DNA of 64,000 nt from Flaccisagitta enflata (GCA_965153355.1 OZ231128.1:43710001-43774000), one strand, 5' to 3'. Numbered from the stretch's first letter, positions 46,837 through 57,397 are shown. The notes: generated from the sequence alone by a model not told the origin. Numbers and translations: made by a program.

Positions 46837-49052
46837 TAGAAAGAGAGAGAGAGGCTTAGTGACAAAAAAGAACTCAAATTAAAGTTTAAGTTAACTGGCA
46901 AAGGAAAGCTAGTGGCTTGTTGACCCGGTGCAATCCATCACCCATCTGCATTTGTACAAGAAGAAAGGATCAGTGAAGATACTTGTAAAATAAATTGTTC
47001 GTCCACTACATTTAGTCTCAAGAATTGATTGTTTCAATCAAAAGAGGATGCTTAACCTTGGCGACAAAAAAATTGCGGATTTTTCAAAACAGATTCTATC
47101 TACCTTAATCTAATAAAAATGTATTAAAATTGGTGATGGTTAAAAAGCTCTTCGAAAGATCTTTCATTTGAGTCGTGTCTGGAATTTTTAATTCAAACGG
47201 TTTAGAAGCTACAGCAATTTGAACATGACTACTCCATTCTTGCTCTAATGTCATGTCAAGAATGAGTGAAAAAAAAACAATCATCCTAAAACCATAGTAA
47301 AAATTCTCTGATTTTGATGAAAATTGAACTGGAAGCGCTGAATACCTTCCTACAACAGCTCCTCAAAAATTTCAAAAATCGGACAATTTTTTCTATCATT
47401 TTCATTATGAGAAAGATCTTGAAATATTCTAGAAATCTGAGCGTCAATGAGATAACAACATGGTTTTTTTGAAGGATTTTTATTATCAAGTTTTGACAAA
47501 AATCATATCAAATTCATGATGGTTTTGAAGCTCTGAGAATAATGTTCAAGTTGAAATAGCGCAGGAGAGGTTTTATCAATTCAGCAGAGAAGTAAATGCA
47601 ATAACAGCAAACCACTTTAGTTTTAGTATATTTTATTGAGATGTAGAATATAAAATTATGAAAACCCCAGTAAAAATCATCCAATTAGCATGAAAATTGA
47701 AGTGATATCAGAAGACATTCACTTGAACTACCACCTAAAATTTTGTAGAAATCAGACCAAAACTTCTATCATCTTTTTAGATTTTAACTTCGTTTCAAAT
47801 TCCCTTCTATGAAGTCATGGGCAGTCCAGAAAAGGAGTAGTCATGTTCAAATTGCTCTAGCTTCAAAACCGTTTGAGTTAAAATTTTCGGACACAACTCA
47901 AATAAAAGATCTTTCGAAGAGCTTTCTAACCAGAACCGATTTTAATAAGTTTTTCTCGAATTGAGGTAGATAGAATCTGTTTTAGAAATCCGCCATTTTT
48001 TTTGTCGCCAAGGTTAAAAGAAATCATGGTTTTGCACGGCGTTTGTTGGTTCCTAATTGACTCACCTCAGCTTCTCTGACTTGTATGTGCCGCCAGTCGC
48101 TATTGAAGTTGATTACTCCGGCAGTGACACTATGGATTTCCCTACGATAACCCTCTTTATCAAACAAACAATGCGCCGCGGTGATGGCGTGACTTGAGTC
48201 CACCAGAGTGGCACCGCATTGGTAGAGCTGAGATAGTATCGCGGAAGAAGAAAATTCTTAATCGCATGAAGACGACTCTTTACCCCGCTGACGCTATGTT
48301 GGTCCATTCTTTCATCCGATGGTTGGTCCATCCGTGACAGATTCACCATTTCATGAACATACATTTCATTTTCACGTCAGTATGTCAGTTCAGTCATTTC
48401 TGAGAAAAATTGAGGAAGAAAATTCTAGTTACTTCCATGAATTAGATCGTGGAAGTCATAACAGTCATGTAAGCAAAGTGTTTTCAGCCAATTAGCGTTC
48501 AGTGAATTGAGGAGATTGTTAATATTGTTTAAGCGCGCGCGGTTAGCAATGTTTAAATGGTTAGAACACCTGCCTCTAGAAATGAGGATCAGGTGTTTGA
48601 ATCCAGGATAGGCTTAAAGGTAACACAGGAGTTTGAGGACGAGCATAAAATGCTGAGTCGGTCCTAACCCCGACAACTGTGGTGACTTGCTTCGCTGATG
48701 TAAATTGAATTGTATACCTCTTCTCATTGCAAAATTCATGTTGTTTCCGTCCCTCTTTTTCAGTCAGTTTGTCTTCCCGTATGATTTATAAGGCAGACAG
48801 AAATAGGCAAGCTTTTACTAATCTACTTACTCTACCATCTTTGCCCTTGACGATCATGCGGAGTTGCCATGGGACTTCTCCTTGTCTCGCGCGTCTTCCT
48901 CCGACAATATTTTCACCTGAATGACGATAATGATGGAAGTGACCACAAGTGGGTTTCTTTTCACCGTCGCTTGTCACTTGTCTCGCTGCTATCCCTCCGA
49001 GGATGGCAAATAAGACAAAGGTCGTAGTCGTTGGATTCATCATAACACCCAT
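45218..49052 (-). CDS. Secreted trypsin-type serine protease (S1A), four exons
   Basis: Exons 48831-49052, 48066-48227, 46352-46613 and 45218-45450 join in frame (phases 0, 0, 1) to a 289-residue zymogen counting from the Met at 49043; Mets at 49052 and 49040 are alternatives. Order: signal peptide (about 1-19), propeptide with a single cysteine, IVGG mature N-terminus (46), TAAHC catalytic His (90), EDDIAIL catalytic Asp (141), GDSGGP catalytic Ser (241). Asp235, six residues before the serine, plus the glycines after VSF and before LYTRV predict cleavage after Arg/Lys. The C42-C58, C168-C182 and C191-C220 disulfides are present, C136-C201 is absent in both partners, and the propeptide cysteine can pair with PACLP. 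It acts outside the cell. Oddities: Asn precedes IVGG, and Phe replaces the usual Trp in VSW. The physiological role (digestion or defence) is not decidable. Confidence 0.9.
45795..46223. mobile_element. Family F foldback element, copy 3, in intron 3 of the protease
   Basis: ATGATACTACACGAATTAAA then AAGACGCACTTTT at the left pairs with AAAGGTGCGTCTTTTTTTTA then CGCGTAGTAGAATATCAT at the right. It ends 129 bp from exon 3. Confidence 0.75.
46352..46613 (-). CDS. Serine protease exon 3: catalytic aspartate
   Basis: TGTAG acceptor at 46614-46615 and G/GTAAGG donor at 46350-46351. Encodes [38 protein letters not shown] and RSCQSYL. The open frame continues past the donor into intron 3 and must not be read as protein. 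Confidence 0.9.
46790..46855. repeat. Imperfect (GA)n in intron 2
   Basis: GAGA runs with AAG and TAGAAA interruptions. Confidence 0.9.
47056..48013. mobile_element. 958-bp TTAA-flanked foldback element in intron 2
   Basis: CCTTGGCGACAAAAAAATTG at the left and its counterpart TTTTTTTGTCGCCAAGG at the right, each bordered by TTAA (47052-47055, 48014-48017). The arms stay complementary for about 185 bp (GAACATGACTACTCC against GGAGTAGTCATGTTC). Inside, two diverged direct repeats (about 47285-47410 and 47650-47780) share AGTAAAAATCATCC and ATGAAAATTGAA. A TTAA target is typical of piggyBac and Kolobok types. No coding frame. It stops 52 bp from exon 2. Confidence 0.75.
48066..48227 (-). CDS. 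Serine protease exon 2: catalytic histidine
   Basis: TCAG acceptor at 48228-48229, 54 codons, GAG/GTGAGT donor at 48064-48065. Encodes [20 protein letters not shown] and ends HIQVREAE. Flanked by phase-0 introns. Confidence 0.9.
48533..48722 (+). mobile_element. tRNA-derived SINE candidate in intron 1 (antisense to the gene)
   Basis: AATGGTTAGAACACCTGCCT resembles a tRNA D-arm and box A, CCTC..GAGG could form an anticodon stem, and GGTGTTTGAATCC resembles box B. A non-tRNA body follows, with GTCGGTCCTAACCCCGACAA, GGTGACTTGCTTCGCTGATG and TAAATTGAATTGTATA. There is no proper U before the would-be anticodon, so it is not a functional tRNA. Confidence 0.5.
48831..49052 (-). CDS. Serine protease exon 1: signal peptide, propeptide, mature N-terminus
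   Basis: Encodes [24 protein letters not shown] hydrophobic signal, a short charged propeptide with CGHFHH, then [19 protein letters not shown] and KGKDGR, ending at an AGA/GTAAGT donor. The first Met (49052) follows a TATA box by only about 45 bp, so the 5' untranslated region must be short. Confidence 0.85.
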
Positions 49053-49091
49053 TTCGTAACAATTATATGGACTTGGAATGAAGAAAAAGAA

Positions 49092-49102
49092 CCTTTTATA
49101 TG
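49092..49102 (-). promoter_or_regulatory. TATA box of the serine protease gene
   Basis: CATATAAAAGG on the minus strand, 40-50 bp before the candidate start codons. A start of transcription about 30 bp downstream would lie near 49065-49070, leaving a leader of about 15-30 bases. Confidence 0.6.
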
Positions 49103-49243
49103 TATGTTGCCTTTTTTCTGTATACGTTGTGTTTCGATTCATTAGACCGCAAAATTCACCTAAAAAATTTGCCCACATAAAAAATTGTGACTTGCCCTGT
49201 TGATTGAATACGTTTGACGTTTTCCAATGCGACCACAAGTTGT

Positions 49244-49398
49244 AACAAGGCCGGATACACGGCAATCCAGTCGCGGATGGTTGGGCAGGAGCAGTTATGC
49301 AAAAAACGCTAGGAATTCAAAGATATGACCGACCGATCTACCGACCGACCTACCGACCGATACAGCAAGGTGTAGAGTCGCGTGTCCGCGACTAAAAA
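49244..49398 (-). mobile_element. Family A hairpin-ended element
   Basis: AACAAGGCCGGATACACGGC start, GCGGATGGTTGGGCAGGAGC, ACCGACCGATCTACCGACCG, and the perfect hairpin AGTCGCGTGTCCGCGACTAA. Confidence 0.87.
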
Positions 49399-49519
49399 TC
49401 TTGCAGAAAGAAAACCATGTACATACATTTCTTTTTGAGTTCGCCAACGCACTGCGACTAAAAATCTTGCAGAAAGAAAACCATGTACATACATTTCTTT
49501 TGGAGTTCGCCAACGCACC
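49388..49519. repeat. 66-bp direct duplication across a family A terminus
   Basis: GCGACTAAAAATCTTGCAGA.. to ..TTCGCCAACGCAC occurs twice in tandem (49388-49453, 49454-49519) with two differences. The first seven bases are the outer arm of the family A hairpin. Confidence 0.9.
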
Positions 49520-49815
49520 TCTCTAACTGGCTGTGTCCGTTTGACAACCTACATGGCGTACCTCCTTGGCCTTGGCCTTCTTGGCCTTGGCCTACTTGGG
49601 CTTGTTTAACAATGAATGACTCACCGCAAAAACATTGTCGTAGGTGCATTGGCACATCCCTAGGGGACACTTTAACAACATTAATTGTGTTGATCAATTG
49701 AAATATTCTTTTTTTCCAAATGTACCTATAAATACACTTGGTTCACCAAGGAAAGTCTAAAGCTAAGCCTTGATTAATTGATGATTCAAACTGATTAAAT
49801 ATTTATTCAAATATC
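49520..49815. other. No gene recognised
   Basis: A CTTGGCCTTGGCCT short repeat at 49565-49600; nothing else. Confidence 0.5.
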
Positions 49816-50055
49816 TTTAGTCGCATGGTACGCGACTCTATAAACCATCTGGTTGGTCGGTCAGTTGGTCAGTTGGTCACTCTTTGCTTTTTCGGCGTTT
49901 TGGGCGTCTTTTGCATTGCCGCTCCTGCTTTTAGTCTTTTAGTCTTTTAGTCTTTTAGTCTTTTAGTCTTTTAGTCTTTTAGTCTTTTAGTCTTTTAGTC
50001 TTTTAGTCTTTTAGTCTTAACGACCGCACGCGACTTGTAAGGTGTTGGCCTTGTT
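49816..50055 (+). mobile_element. Family A element with internal 8-bp repeat expansion
   Basis: TTTAGTCGCATGGTACGCGACT start, GGTCGGTCAGTTGGTCAG, GCATTGCCGCTCCTG, then about 11 copies of CTTTTAGT (49928-50018) in place of the GCCCACCCG segment, then CGCACGCGACTTG and GTTGGCCTTGTT. Confidence 0.8.
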
Positions 50056-50635
50056 TTTCAATTCATCATTAATTCAAGACTAATCTTGTCTCTTTATTTT
50101 GATTTTGTTAAAAGCTGTTGAAAATGAAGGCAAGCAGGATTTTTGATTTTCATGAAAAATTTGTTCAATGGGGGAAAATCAGCTTTTACTTCAAATCCAT
50201 GCCATAGATAAACTACTCGGCCAAAATGGATAAAATTTTGATACTAAAAACGTCAAGGTATACCCTTTCAGACTAGATCAATTGCAAATACATGACAACT
50301 ACCATTTGTGAGTAAAAGCTTAACATAGTCCGACAACTCAGGTGGATGACCCGGTAATCAATGATTACTAATCATGTATATGTTCATTCATATCAATGAA
50401 TATCATCCAACATCTCCTTTGATCGGTGCTATTATATTCCTTCGGAGACTTGATAGAGGAAATATAATGTCAGGATGAATTTGTTTGGGAATGAAAATAG
50501 CTGCTCTGTATGAGGGAGGAATGGAGAGGTGGGGCCCCCGGAATAAACACACTTACGCACCATACACACTTACACTGCTACTCGCACGCACTCAAAAACG
50601 TGCCAAGAGAGATCTTTTGGCTAAAAATGTAAAAA
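50056..50635. other. No gene recognised
   Basis: 50280-50350 is an inverted relative of 43500-43560; otherwise nothing seen. Confidence 0.45.
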
Positions 50636-50847
50636 AACAAGGCCGGATAAACGGTTACCCCAGTCGCGTGCGGGTGGGAAGGGGCCGTTATTGAGGTCAA
50701 TGCATCATTTGGGCAGGAGTAGTGAGGCCAGAGACCGCAAAAACCCAAAAAAAGTAAAGTGTGACGGACCAACGGACGGACTGACGGACGGACGGACGGA
50801 CGGACGGACGGACGGACGGACGGACCGACAGACGGACCGACAAAGCT
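50636..50847 (-). mobile_element. Family A element with expanded GACG array
   Basis: AACAAGGCCGGATAAACGGT start, AGTCGCGTGCGGGTGGGAAG, then about ten tandem GACG units (50775-50822). The terminal hairpin is missing. Confidence 0.8.
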
Positions 50848-50954
50848 TTTCTTTGCTTTTTTGTAAATTTTCCATGTTATTCAATAGGACAATTGCATTT
50901 TATCAATTTCCCATGTTATTCAATGGGAATTTGAGGCAGCTTCGGGGGAGACAT

Positions 50955-51010
50955 ACGTGTGGTTCACCCCTGTGTCCTTCAGGACATTGGCCCTAGCCGC
51001 TGCGCCGAAA
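50955..51010 (-). repeat. Family D end fragment
   Basis: CCTGTGTCCTTCAGGACATT.. GGCCCTAGCCGCTGCGCC matches the end of family D copy 1 at 1846-1899. Confidence 0.6.
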
Positions 51011-51095
51011 AGTAAAAGGGGAACAGATCGACGGACCAACGGACCGACGGACCGACATAACGGAGTGAAGAGTAGCGAAGCACGCGACTAGAAAG
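51011..51095 (-). mobile_element. Family A element, hairpin end only
   Basis: GGACCAACGGACCGACGGAC, ATAACGGAGTGAAGAGTAGC, and CGAAGCACGCGACTAGAAAG. Directly abuts the next copy. Confidence 0.75.
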
Positions 51096-51298
51096 AACAA
51101 GGCCAACACCAATAAGTCGCGTGCGAGACTTACAGATTGACTTAGAATGATGAAGAAGGTCTCTCGGGTATTCTTGTAGGAGCAGTAAGCTATAAAAACT
51201 AAAAAAGCCGAAAATTAAAAGGGGAACACACCGACGGACCGACGGACCGACGGACCGACATAACGGAGTGGAGAGTAGCGAAGCACGCGACTAGAAAG
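51096..51298 (-). mobile_element. Family A element, head-to-tail with the previous one
   Basis: AACAAGGCCAACACCAATAA start; ends CATAACGGAGTGGAGAGTAG then CGAAGCACGCGACTAG. Its end is nearly identical to 51040-51092, so this subtype has spread locally. Confidence 0.75.
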
Positions 51299-51524
51299 AA
51301 AAAAAAGATGAGAAAGCCCAGAAGAGTGGAAACAAAAAATTCTCACGTGTGGGTATGAACTTTTAAAGGCGGATGAAGAAGAAGTGCCCCTATTAATGTT
51401 CTGCCAAGAATTTTGGCAGAAAGAAGAAATAACGGAAATTGAAAATACTTTTTCTCTCTTGTGTGAAGATGATAAGAAACACAAGAAGTGGGCGTGAAAA
51501 CGCGGCAAGATTAAGAAAGGAAAA

Positions 51525-51629
<105 letters not shown>

Positions 51630-51844
51630 ATGAGGTGAAGATCAAGAAAGAGAGAAAGCGGAAAAAAGCTGAAAATAAGAAATAAGCAGAGGAACGACTT
51701 AGAAAGAAAACCGAAAAGGGAGTTTGACACAATAGAGAATTCGCAAAATTGACACTACCGAGAAATGGTGTTTTTGACGCAATAGAGAATTCTCTTCTTG
51801 AAATTTAAAAAAAAAATCATCAAAATATATAACAATTTTATTAG

Positions 51845-52041
51845 AACAAGGCCAGATACACGGCTACCAAAGTCGCGTGCGGGTGGGCAGGGGCTATATT
51901 TGAGGTCACCAGACCATTTTGGCAAGAGCAGTGGGTCAAAGAAATAAAATCTTAAAAAAAGTAATGTGTGACCGACCGACCAACCGACCGACCAACCAAC
52001 GGACAAAGCGGGTTGTAGAGTCGCGTGCACGCAACTAAAAA
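51845..52041 (-). mobile_element. Family A element, longer subtype
   Basis: AACAAGGCCAGATACACGGC start, CGGGTGGGCAGGGGC, ACCGACCGACCAACCGACCG, and the hairpin AGTCGCGTGCACGCAACTAA. Confidence 0.85.
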
Positions 52042-52929
52042 TACAATGATTAACAATTTGAAAAACAAATTGAAAAAAAAAAATGAATGATAAAAAACAA
52101 AATATAGAAATAAAAAACTAAAAAAGGTGAAGAATCAAAAGTGATGCTTAAAAAGTGACAAAAAAATAGAAAAAAAAATATAAAAGTGAAAAATGGAAAT
52201 TCCAAAATGAATAGTAAGAAAAAAAAAAGTTAGAGATATAAAAGATGAAATATGACATGAATAAAAAAAGAATAAGTCTAAAGTAAAAAGTTGAATAAAG
52301 AGTAAAAATGAAATATATGAGATAGAGGATAAAGAATAAAAAAAGTTACAAATTACTGCTAAACAATATAAAACTATATAAAAAACCTAAGGACACATTT
52401 TTTTCCATTGATAAAAAAAAAATTCAATGCATAAATTATTATTATTATTATTGCGTCTATTTTCGTCAGCATAAATGCGACAATCCATACAACAATCAAA
52501 ATTCAAAGCTACAGTCTACTACAAAGCGCGCGTAAAAACGGAAGCGGAGGGGGGGGGTAGGTGGGGGGGATACATCAAGGCGTCATATTTCGCTCAGCAT
52601 CTTCAGCCTCTCTGTAAAGGCCTGCAAGAAATCTCAAGGTGTTATTTTTATGACAAATCATACCAATATGAAAGCGTCTCTTTGCTTTGTCATACATGGC
52701 TTCCAGTGAACTAAACCCATAGATTTCCCGTAATTGGCGAATACTTTGCCATTGTCTAAATCCAAAAATGCGACGAATAGCAGTATTGAAAGCAACATTG
52801 AATTGATTGATTTCGGAAGCATTAGGTTCCTTAACTATGTTTGCAATAAAACTTTTACAGAGAGAAAACTATTCTCAATAGTGTCAATTATTAGTTTCCA
52901 AATCATCACAATAGAGGATGGATATTGAT
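52042..52929. other. A-rich stretch, no gene recognised
   Basis: 52042-52400 is dominated by AAAAA-containing words, with (ATT)n near 52435. ATATTGAT at 52922-52929 is the left target duplication of the next element. Confidence 0.5.
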
Positions 52930-53223
52930 TAGGGCGTAGTCAGATGTCGGGATTCATTTTCACAGACCTCATGGGGGATTTTTATGACGGGTATGGGTCT
53001 TAGGAATGAGAATGAACCAGTTTTGGGTCAATTTTGAATGGTCTAGTTGCGCGGAATTCGACCACAATATGCAAATGAGATTTTCATGATTTTCCAGATT
53101 TTCACTATATGTGCCAGTTAGGTTTAAGTAAACAACCCTCATTAAACTCCGGAAAACAACCCTATAAATACACTAATGGACCCAGTGATGTGGCAATTAC
53201 ATAGCAGGGGGAAATGAAGTGAT

Positions 53224-53278
53224 TTAGGGGTTGTTATGGATTGTGGAGGAGGAGGAGGAGGAGGAGGAGGGAGAGGTA
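53224..53278. repeat. (GGA)n short microsatellite
   Basis: About nine GGA units at 53250-53275. Confidence 0.8.
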
Positions 53279-53459
53279 GCGATCAGAATTTTTCCACTTT
53301 TCTGTCTTGCGCCTCAATTCAATGATAAATAAGACATACGGTATAAATCAAATTTTAATGAGAGAGAGAGAGAATTCATCAAAGCAATACAATTTAAGAG
53401 AGAAAGATCTCAGGACTTTTGAATCAGCATTAATCCGTCTTCTGGCACCTGAAAAACAA

Positions 53460-53645
53460 GGTCAGTGAACCATGCCTTCTTCTTCTTCTTTTCCTTCTCC
53501 TTCTTCTTCTTCTTCCCCCGCCCCCCCCTTGACTCATTCCAGTTTGAGGCCCAGATCCCCGCCTCGTGGCACAAATCCTAGCATCAAGGCTCAAAATCCA
53601 GCTTTAAAGCCTAAATCCAAGGGCACTAATCTTGCACTTCCCTCC
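53460..53645 (+). repeat. Family D fragment inside the 52930-59772 element
   Basis: CTTCTTCTTCTT tract, then CAGTTTGAGGCCCAGATCCC and GGCACAAATCCTAGCATCAA units. Neither inverted end is present. Confidence 0.6.
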
Positions 53646-55178
53646 ATTGCCTAACTCATACAGAAATAATCTTGGTTTCTTCCATCTGTAATGACTCCCT
53701 TTTTCAGCCAACCAAAATTCTTTGACTATAGCCCGTTCTTTCAGGTGTTCAGTGCCAATGGCAACCTGATTTGCTTCAGCATTATTTTTCTTGTTTTGTC
53801 TATGCGTTGAACCCTCAAGCAACTCTATAGTTTGATCAACCTGAGCTTCTGCTAGGATTGTTTAATGAGAACTGAAAAATCCTCATTTTATAATTAGTTG
53901 CGTTCACAATATCAAAATTCAAATGATGAAATCATTCCCACCCCTTTTAAACCACCCCCATATCTTTGCCACATTTAGGCAGCTGAACATGGAATAAAGA
54001 TGGTAAATGAGGCAGCAACTTTCTATAAAACCAACACTACATTATTTTTTTGTGCAGTTCCAGTAGCAAGTCTGGGATTGAAAGTGTAAGCAAGGAGCTA
54101 AATTGATAATTTTACCAAGTGAAAAACTATTTTCATTCATCAGTCTGTGAAACAATGAGTGTATGAATGAATAAGTCGACCAATTAATTAATGTGCGAAT
54201 GGATGGATGAACAAAAGGATGAATCATTGGATGAATGAATGAATGGAGGAATGAATGAAGGAATGAATGAAGGAATGAATGAATTTATTTTTCCATTGAT
54301 ACTATTTTCCAAAAAAAATATTGCAGCACATTTCAATCAATTACTTATAAACGATTTTACCTATCTTTAAAAAATTGGTAACAAAATTAAAGCTCTTCAA
54401 ATTTCCAAGCCAGCCGTGCAAACTGCATCTTCTTAACTTAATTGGTTTAGAAGCGATTTAACTTTGAACAAAATGTTTGCTTCAGAAAGATGCTTTATTT
54501 GACTTTTTTTCATGAAAGTTGGACAACACTACTACTCAACCCAATCTAACCATGTAACCCAATCTAATCATTTAACCTTTTCCAATCAAACAATCATAAC
54601 TCATTTGTTTTTTGATGAATCTAGGAATAATTGAGTTTGAGGGTCATCTTTTCTTTTTTTAGCAAAAGAAATTGATCCAGATGTTAAAAAGGTGTGGTCA
54701 CTCAGAGACAGAAAAGGCAAACATATTTTGTTGCACAAGTTGGGAGCATAATCACGTTACAGAGCTTCCACAGGCTCTGTAAATTACTTCCCTAGCAAAT
54801 GGCGGCCATCATTGAGCCTGGGGGAGCAAATATCAATTATTGATTGATTTGCAATTGACTGTTTTCTGTGATTTAGCTAATAAACTAACAAAAATCTTAG
54901 GTTGCAACATTTTTTTGGAAGATGATATTAGGCAGGTGTGATAAACCAGTTTATCGACTTTGAAGCAAAAAAAATAAAACATGAAAAATATCAAGTTTTG
55001 GTCTTTTTTGGCAGTTTTGGGTTCTTTGAGCCCTCAGGAAAGGCCCATGCCATAGAGGATCTTAAACCAGCTCTTCTATTCCCATCTAGCTATCCTGCCC
55101 TATGTGAGTGTCTGAACAGATAAATTGGCCCTTCATTGCCATAAAAGAGAAAACCAGTCGCTCAAGGGCAAATATGTG
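53646..55178. other. Interior of the 52930-59772 element, no gene recognised
   Basis: (GAAT)n-type repeats at 54228-54282. GAAAGTTGGACAACA near 54523 recurs inverted near 60715 and 61262. Short frames only. Confidence 0.45.
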
Positions 55179-55850
55179 GTCAGCAATACCCAATGCCCTG
55201 CTTTGCATGATTATGATTTTTAGGGGGGAAGCAGGGCAACTGCCCTGAAGGGGGCGAAGTCCTGTAAAACACAGGGGGACTTTCATTCGTACGTCCACTC
55301 GCCCATCCGTGGTTTGAGGCCTGAGAGGGCAGATTTTAAGCCTGAGAGGGCTTATTACAGACCTGACAGGGCTTATTTGAGACCCTAGAGAGCTGACTTT
55401 AAGCTTGAGAGGGCTGATTTGAGGTCTGAGAGGGAGGATTTGAGGCCCAAGAGTGAAGATTTGAGGCCTAAGAAAGCTGATTTCCGGCTCAAGAGGACTG
55501 ATTTGAGGCCAGAGAGGCTTGAATTGTGGCCTGATAGGACTGAATCAAGGCTTTAGAGGGCTGATTTGAGGCCTCGGGGGATTAATTTGAGGCCTGAAAG
55601 GGCTTATTTGAGGCTTGAGAGGGCTGATTTGTGGCCTGAGAGGGATAATCTAAGGCCTAAGACGGCTGATTTTCGGCTGAAGAGGACTGATTTGAGGCCT
55701 GAGAGGCTCAATATGAGGCCTGAGAGCCCTGATTTGAGGCCTCAGAGGCCTAGTTTTAAGCCTGAGAGGCTCAAGGGGGTGGGACGAATGAACTAATGGA
55801 CAAATGGACAAAAGGACAAACAAATGAAAGTTCCCCTGCCCAAAAACTAC
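55179..55850 (-). repeat. Family D copy inside the 52930-59772 element
   Basis: The edge with GGTCAGCAATACCCAATGCC and GAAGCAGGGCAACTGCCC corresponds to the family D tail. Then come about 23 degenerate 20-bp units (GGCCTGAGAGGGCTGATTTG) to 55780. The GGGCAGCGGCC end is absent. Confidence 0.6.
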
Positions 55851-56328
55851 TGAAAATGCAAATATTTTATTTATGACTATTTGATCTTTAAGGGAGACCC
55901 TAGATGGGCCTCCATGGGGGTCCCTAGGCTTAATTTGTGTACCCCACCACCAGATAACAATATCTTTATGTGAAAATTACAGCTCCATCCACCTGTACGG
56001 TGAAACCACGACAAAAACTAATTTTTGATTATCATTTTAGCTATTTTGGAGCACTATAAGGACCCCTGAAGGGGCCCCTAGGAGCTCCTAATATGTATTT
56101 TTAGAACTTTATATTCTACTACTAAATATCGTTCAATCAAGACCAATACTAAGGGGTTTTTTTTCTATCCATTGATCATATATAAAAAGAACAAGATAAG
56201 TCGTAAATCAAACAATTCTTATCATTTTCACAATTTTCGCGCATTTTTCCTCTTGCTTAAAACAAGTGGGCCCCGGGTAAAATAGATCAAAATAAGTACA
56301 AGAATTGTTAGTGGAGTAGGACAGCAGA
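55851..56328. other. Interior of the 52930-59772 element, no gene recognised
   Basis: GGGACCCTAG/GGGGGTCCCTAGG-like words near 55890-55930 recall those inside the adjacent inverted arms. Confidence 0.45.
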
Positions 56329-56831
56329 TGGTCACTGCAAATCCGGACCAAAGCGTGAATTTTTTTTTACATATTCCTCATGATGTATATGAAAGATTCA
56401 GAAGGGGTGCCCTCATATACGGGCCCTTCGGGGGTCCCTAGGGGCCCCCAAAAAAGCCCGTTGAGAAAAATTTTTCAAAAAAGTGTCTTCGAAAGGGGGG
56501 TCAAAACAATAGGAAATTATCTAATTTGCCTAGATCCAAGGTCCTGTAGACAAAAAATTTTTTTTCAAAAACTTAGAAATTTTTGGGTTGGGTTCCCCCA
56601 AATTTATCCGAAAATTATTTCGAAAAAAAAGTTCTCTGAAAGGGGGGTCAAATCAACTGGAAATGATCTAATTTGCCAAGATACAAAGCCCTGGAAACAA
56701 CTTTATTTTTTAAACTTGGCTTTTTTTTTTTTTTTTTTTTTGTGCCGGATGGATGGACCAATGGATGGACCGACAGACAGGCCAACAGACTGATAAAACG
56801 GGATGTAGAGTGGCTTGCACATGACTTCACA
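56329..56831 (+). repeat. Left arm of a ~480-bp inverted pair flanking the nuclease-like gene
   Basis: Almost identical to the complement of 58963-59448. The overlapping frames in the two arms differ at only about five of 108 codons. Its inner end (GGATGGACCAATGGATGGAC, CGGGATGTAGAGTGGCTTGC) resembles the hairpin end of family A, so the arms may be two copies of a long family A relative in opposite orientation. Confidence 0.9.
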
Positions 56832-56841
56832 CATTATAATC

Positions 56842-56985
56842 AGGTTTTTATTGAGACTTAAGTGAATCATATCTGTAATAAAATGGTCAAAATAAAGACA
56901 CAGTGTACAGAAAATCCACAGCAAACACAGCAAACACTTCAATGAATCTTGTCAAACAAAGTTTATCCAGGTAGTCATTCCGAAT
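56842..56985. repeat. Direct duplicate of the 3' end of the nuclease-like gene
   Basis: TTTTTATTGAGACTTAAGTG to TTGTCAAACAAAGT then TCCAGGTAG matches 57375-57517 with about 10% differences. The later copy joins the reading frame of the gene; this one is detached from it. Confidence 0.85.
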
Positions 56986-57397
56986 AAGATTCCATCTTTT
57001 CAACAAGCTGTTACTGAATTGGTTCAAAGGTTTTTCTTATCAGGAAAAAAATTTTAAGAATTTGATTTTACAAAAAGCTGAATATTGAAAGTTCTATTTT
57101 TGTGTCTGTGCTAACTTCAAATATGTCCGTCTAACAAAATAAACCAAATTGGATTATGCATTTCAATTAGGTGAGCCAATATCATTTCGTCCATGCATTG
57201 TTATTGTCAGAATTTTGATGATCTTGGAAACGATCATTCGAGATCTCTAATGAATACCTCATTCACTAGAAAAGGGGGGTGGGTGGGATTGGGCAATTAG
57301 CCCTAAGTAGACTAAGCAATCTGCTTTCATCTTTTAAAGAAATCATTTATCCTTTTCTTTTTACACATAATTAGCTTTTTATTGAGACTTAAGTGGA

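Noticed and set aside
48556-48608. Functional tRNA gene
   Set aside because: The anticodon loop lacks the conserved U before the anticodon, acceptor stems do not pair, and box B is mutated; a SINE head is more likely.
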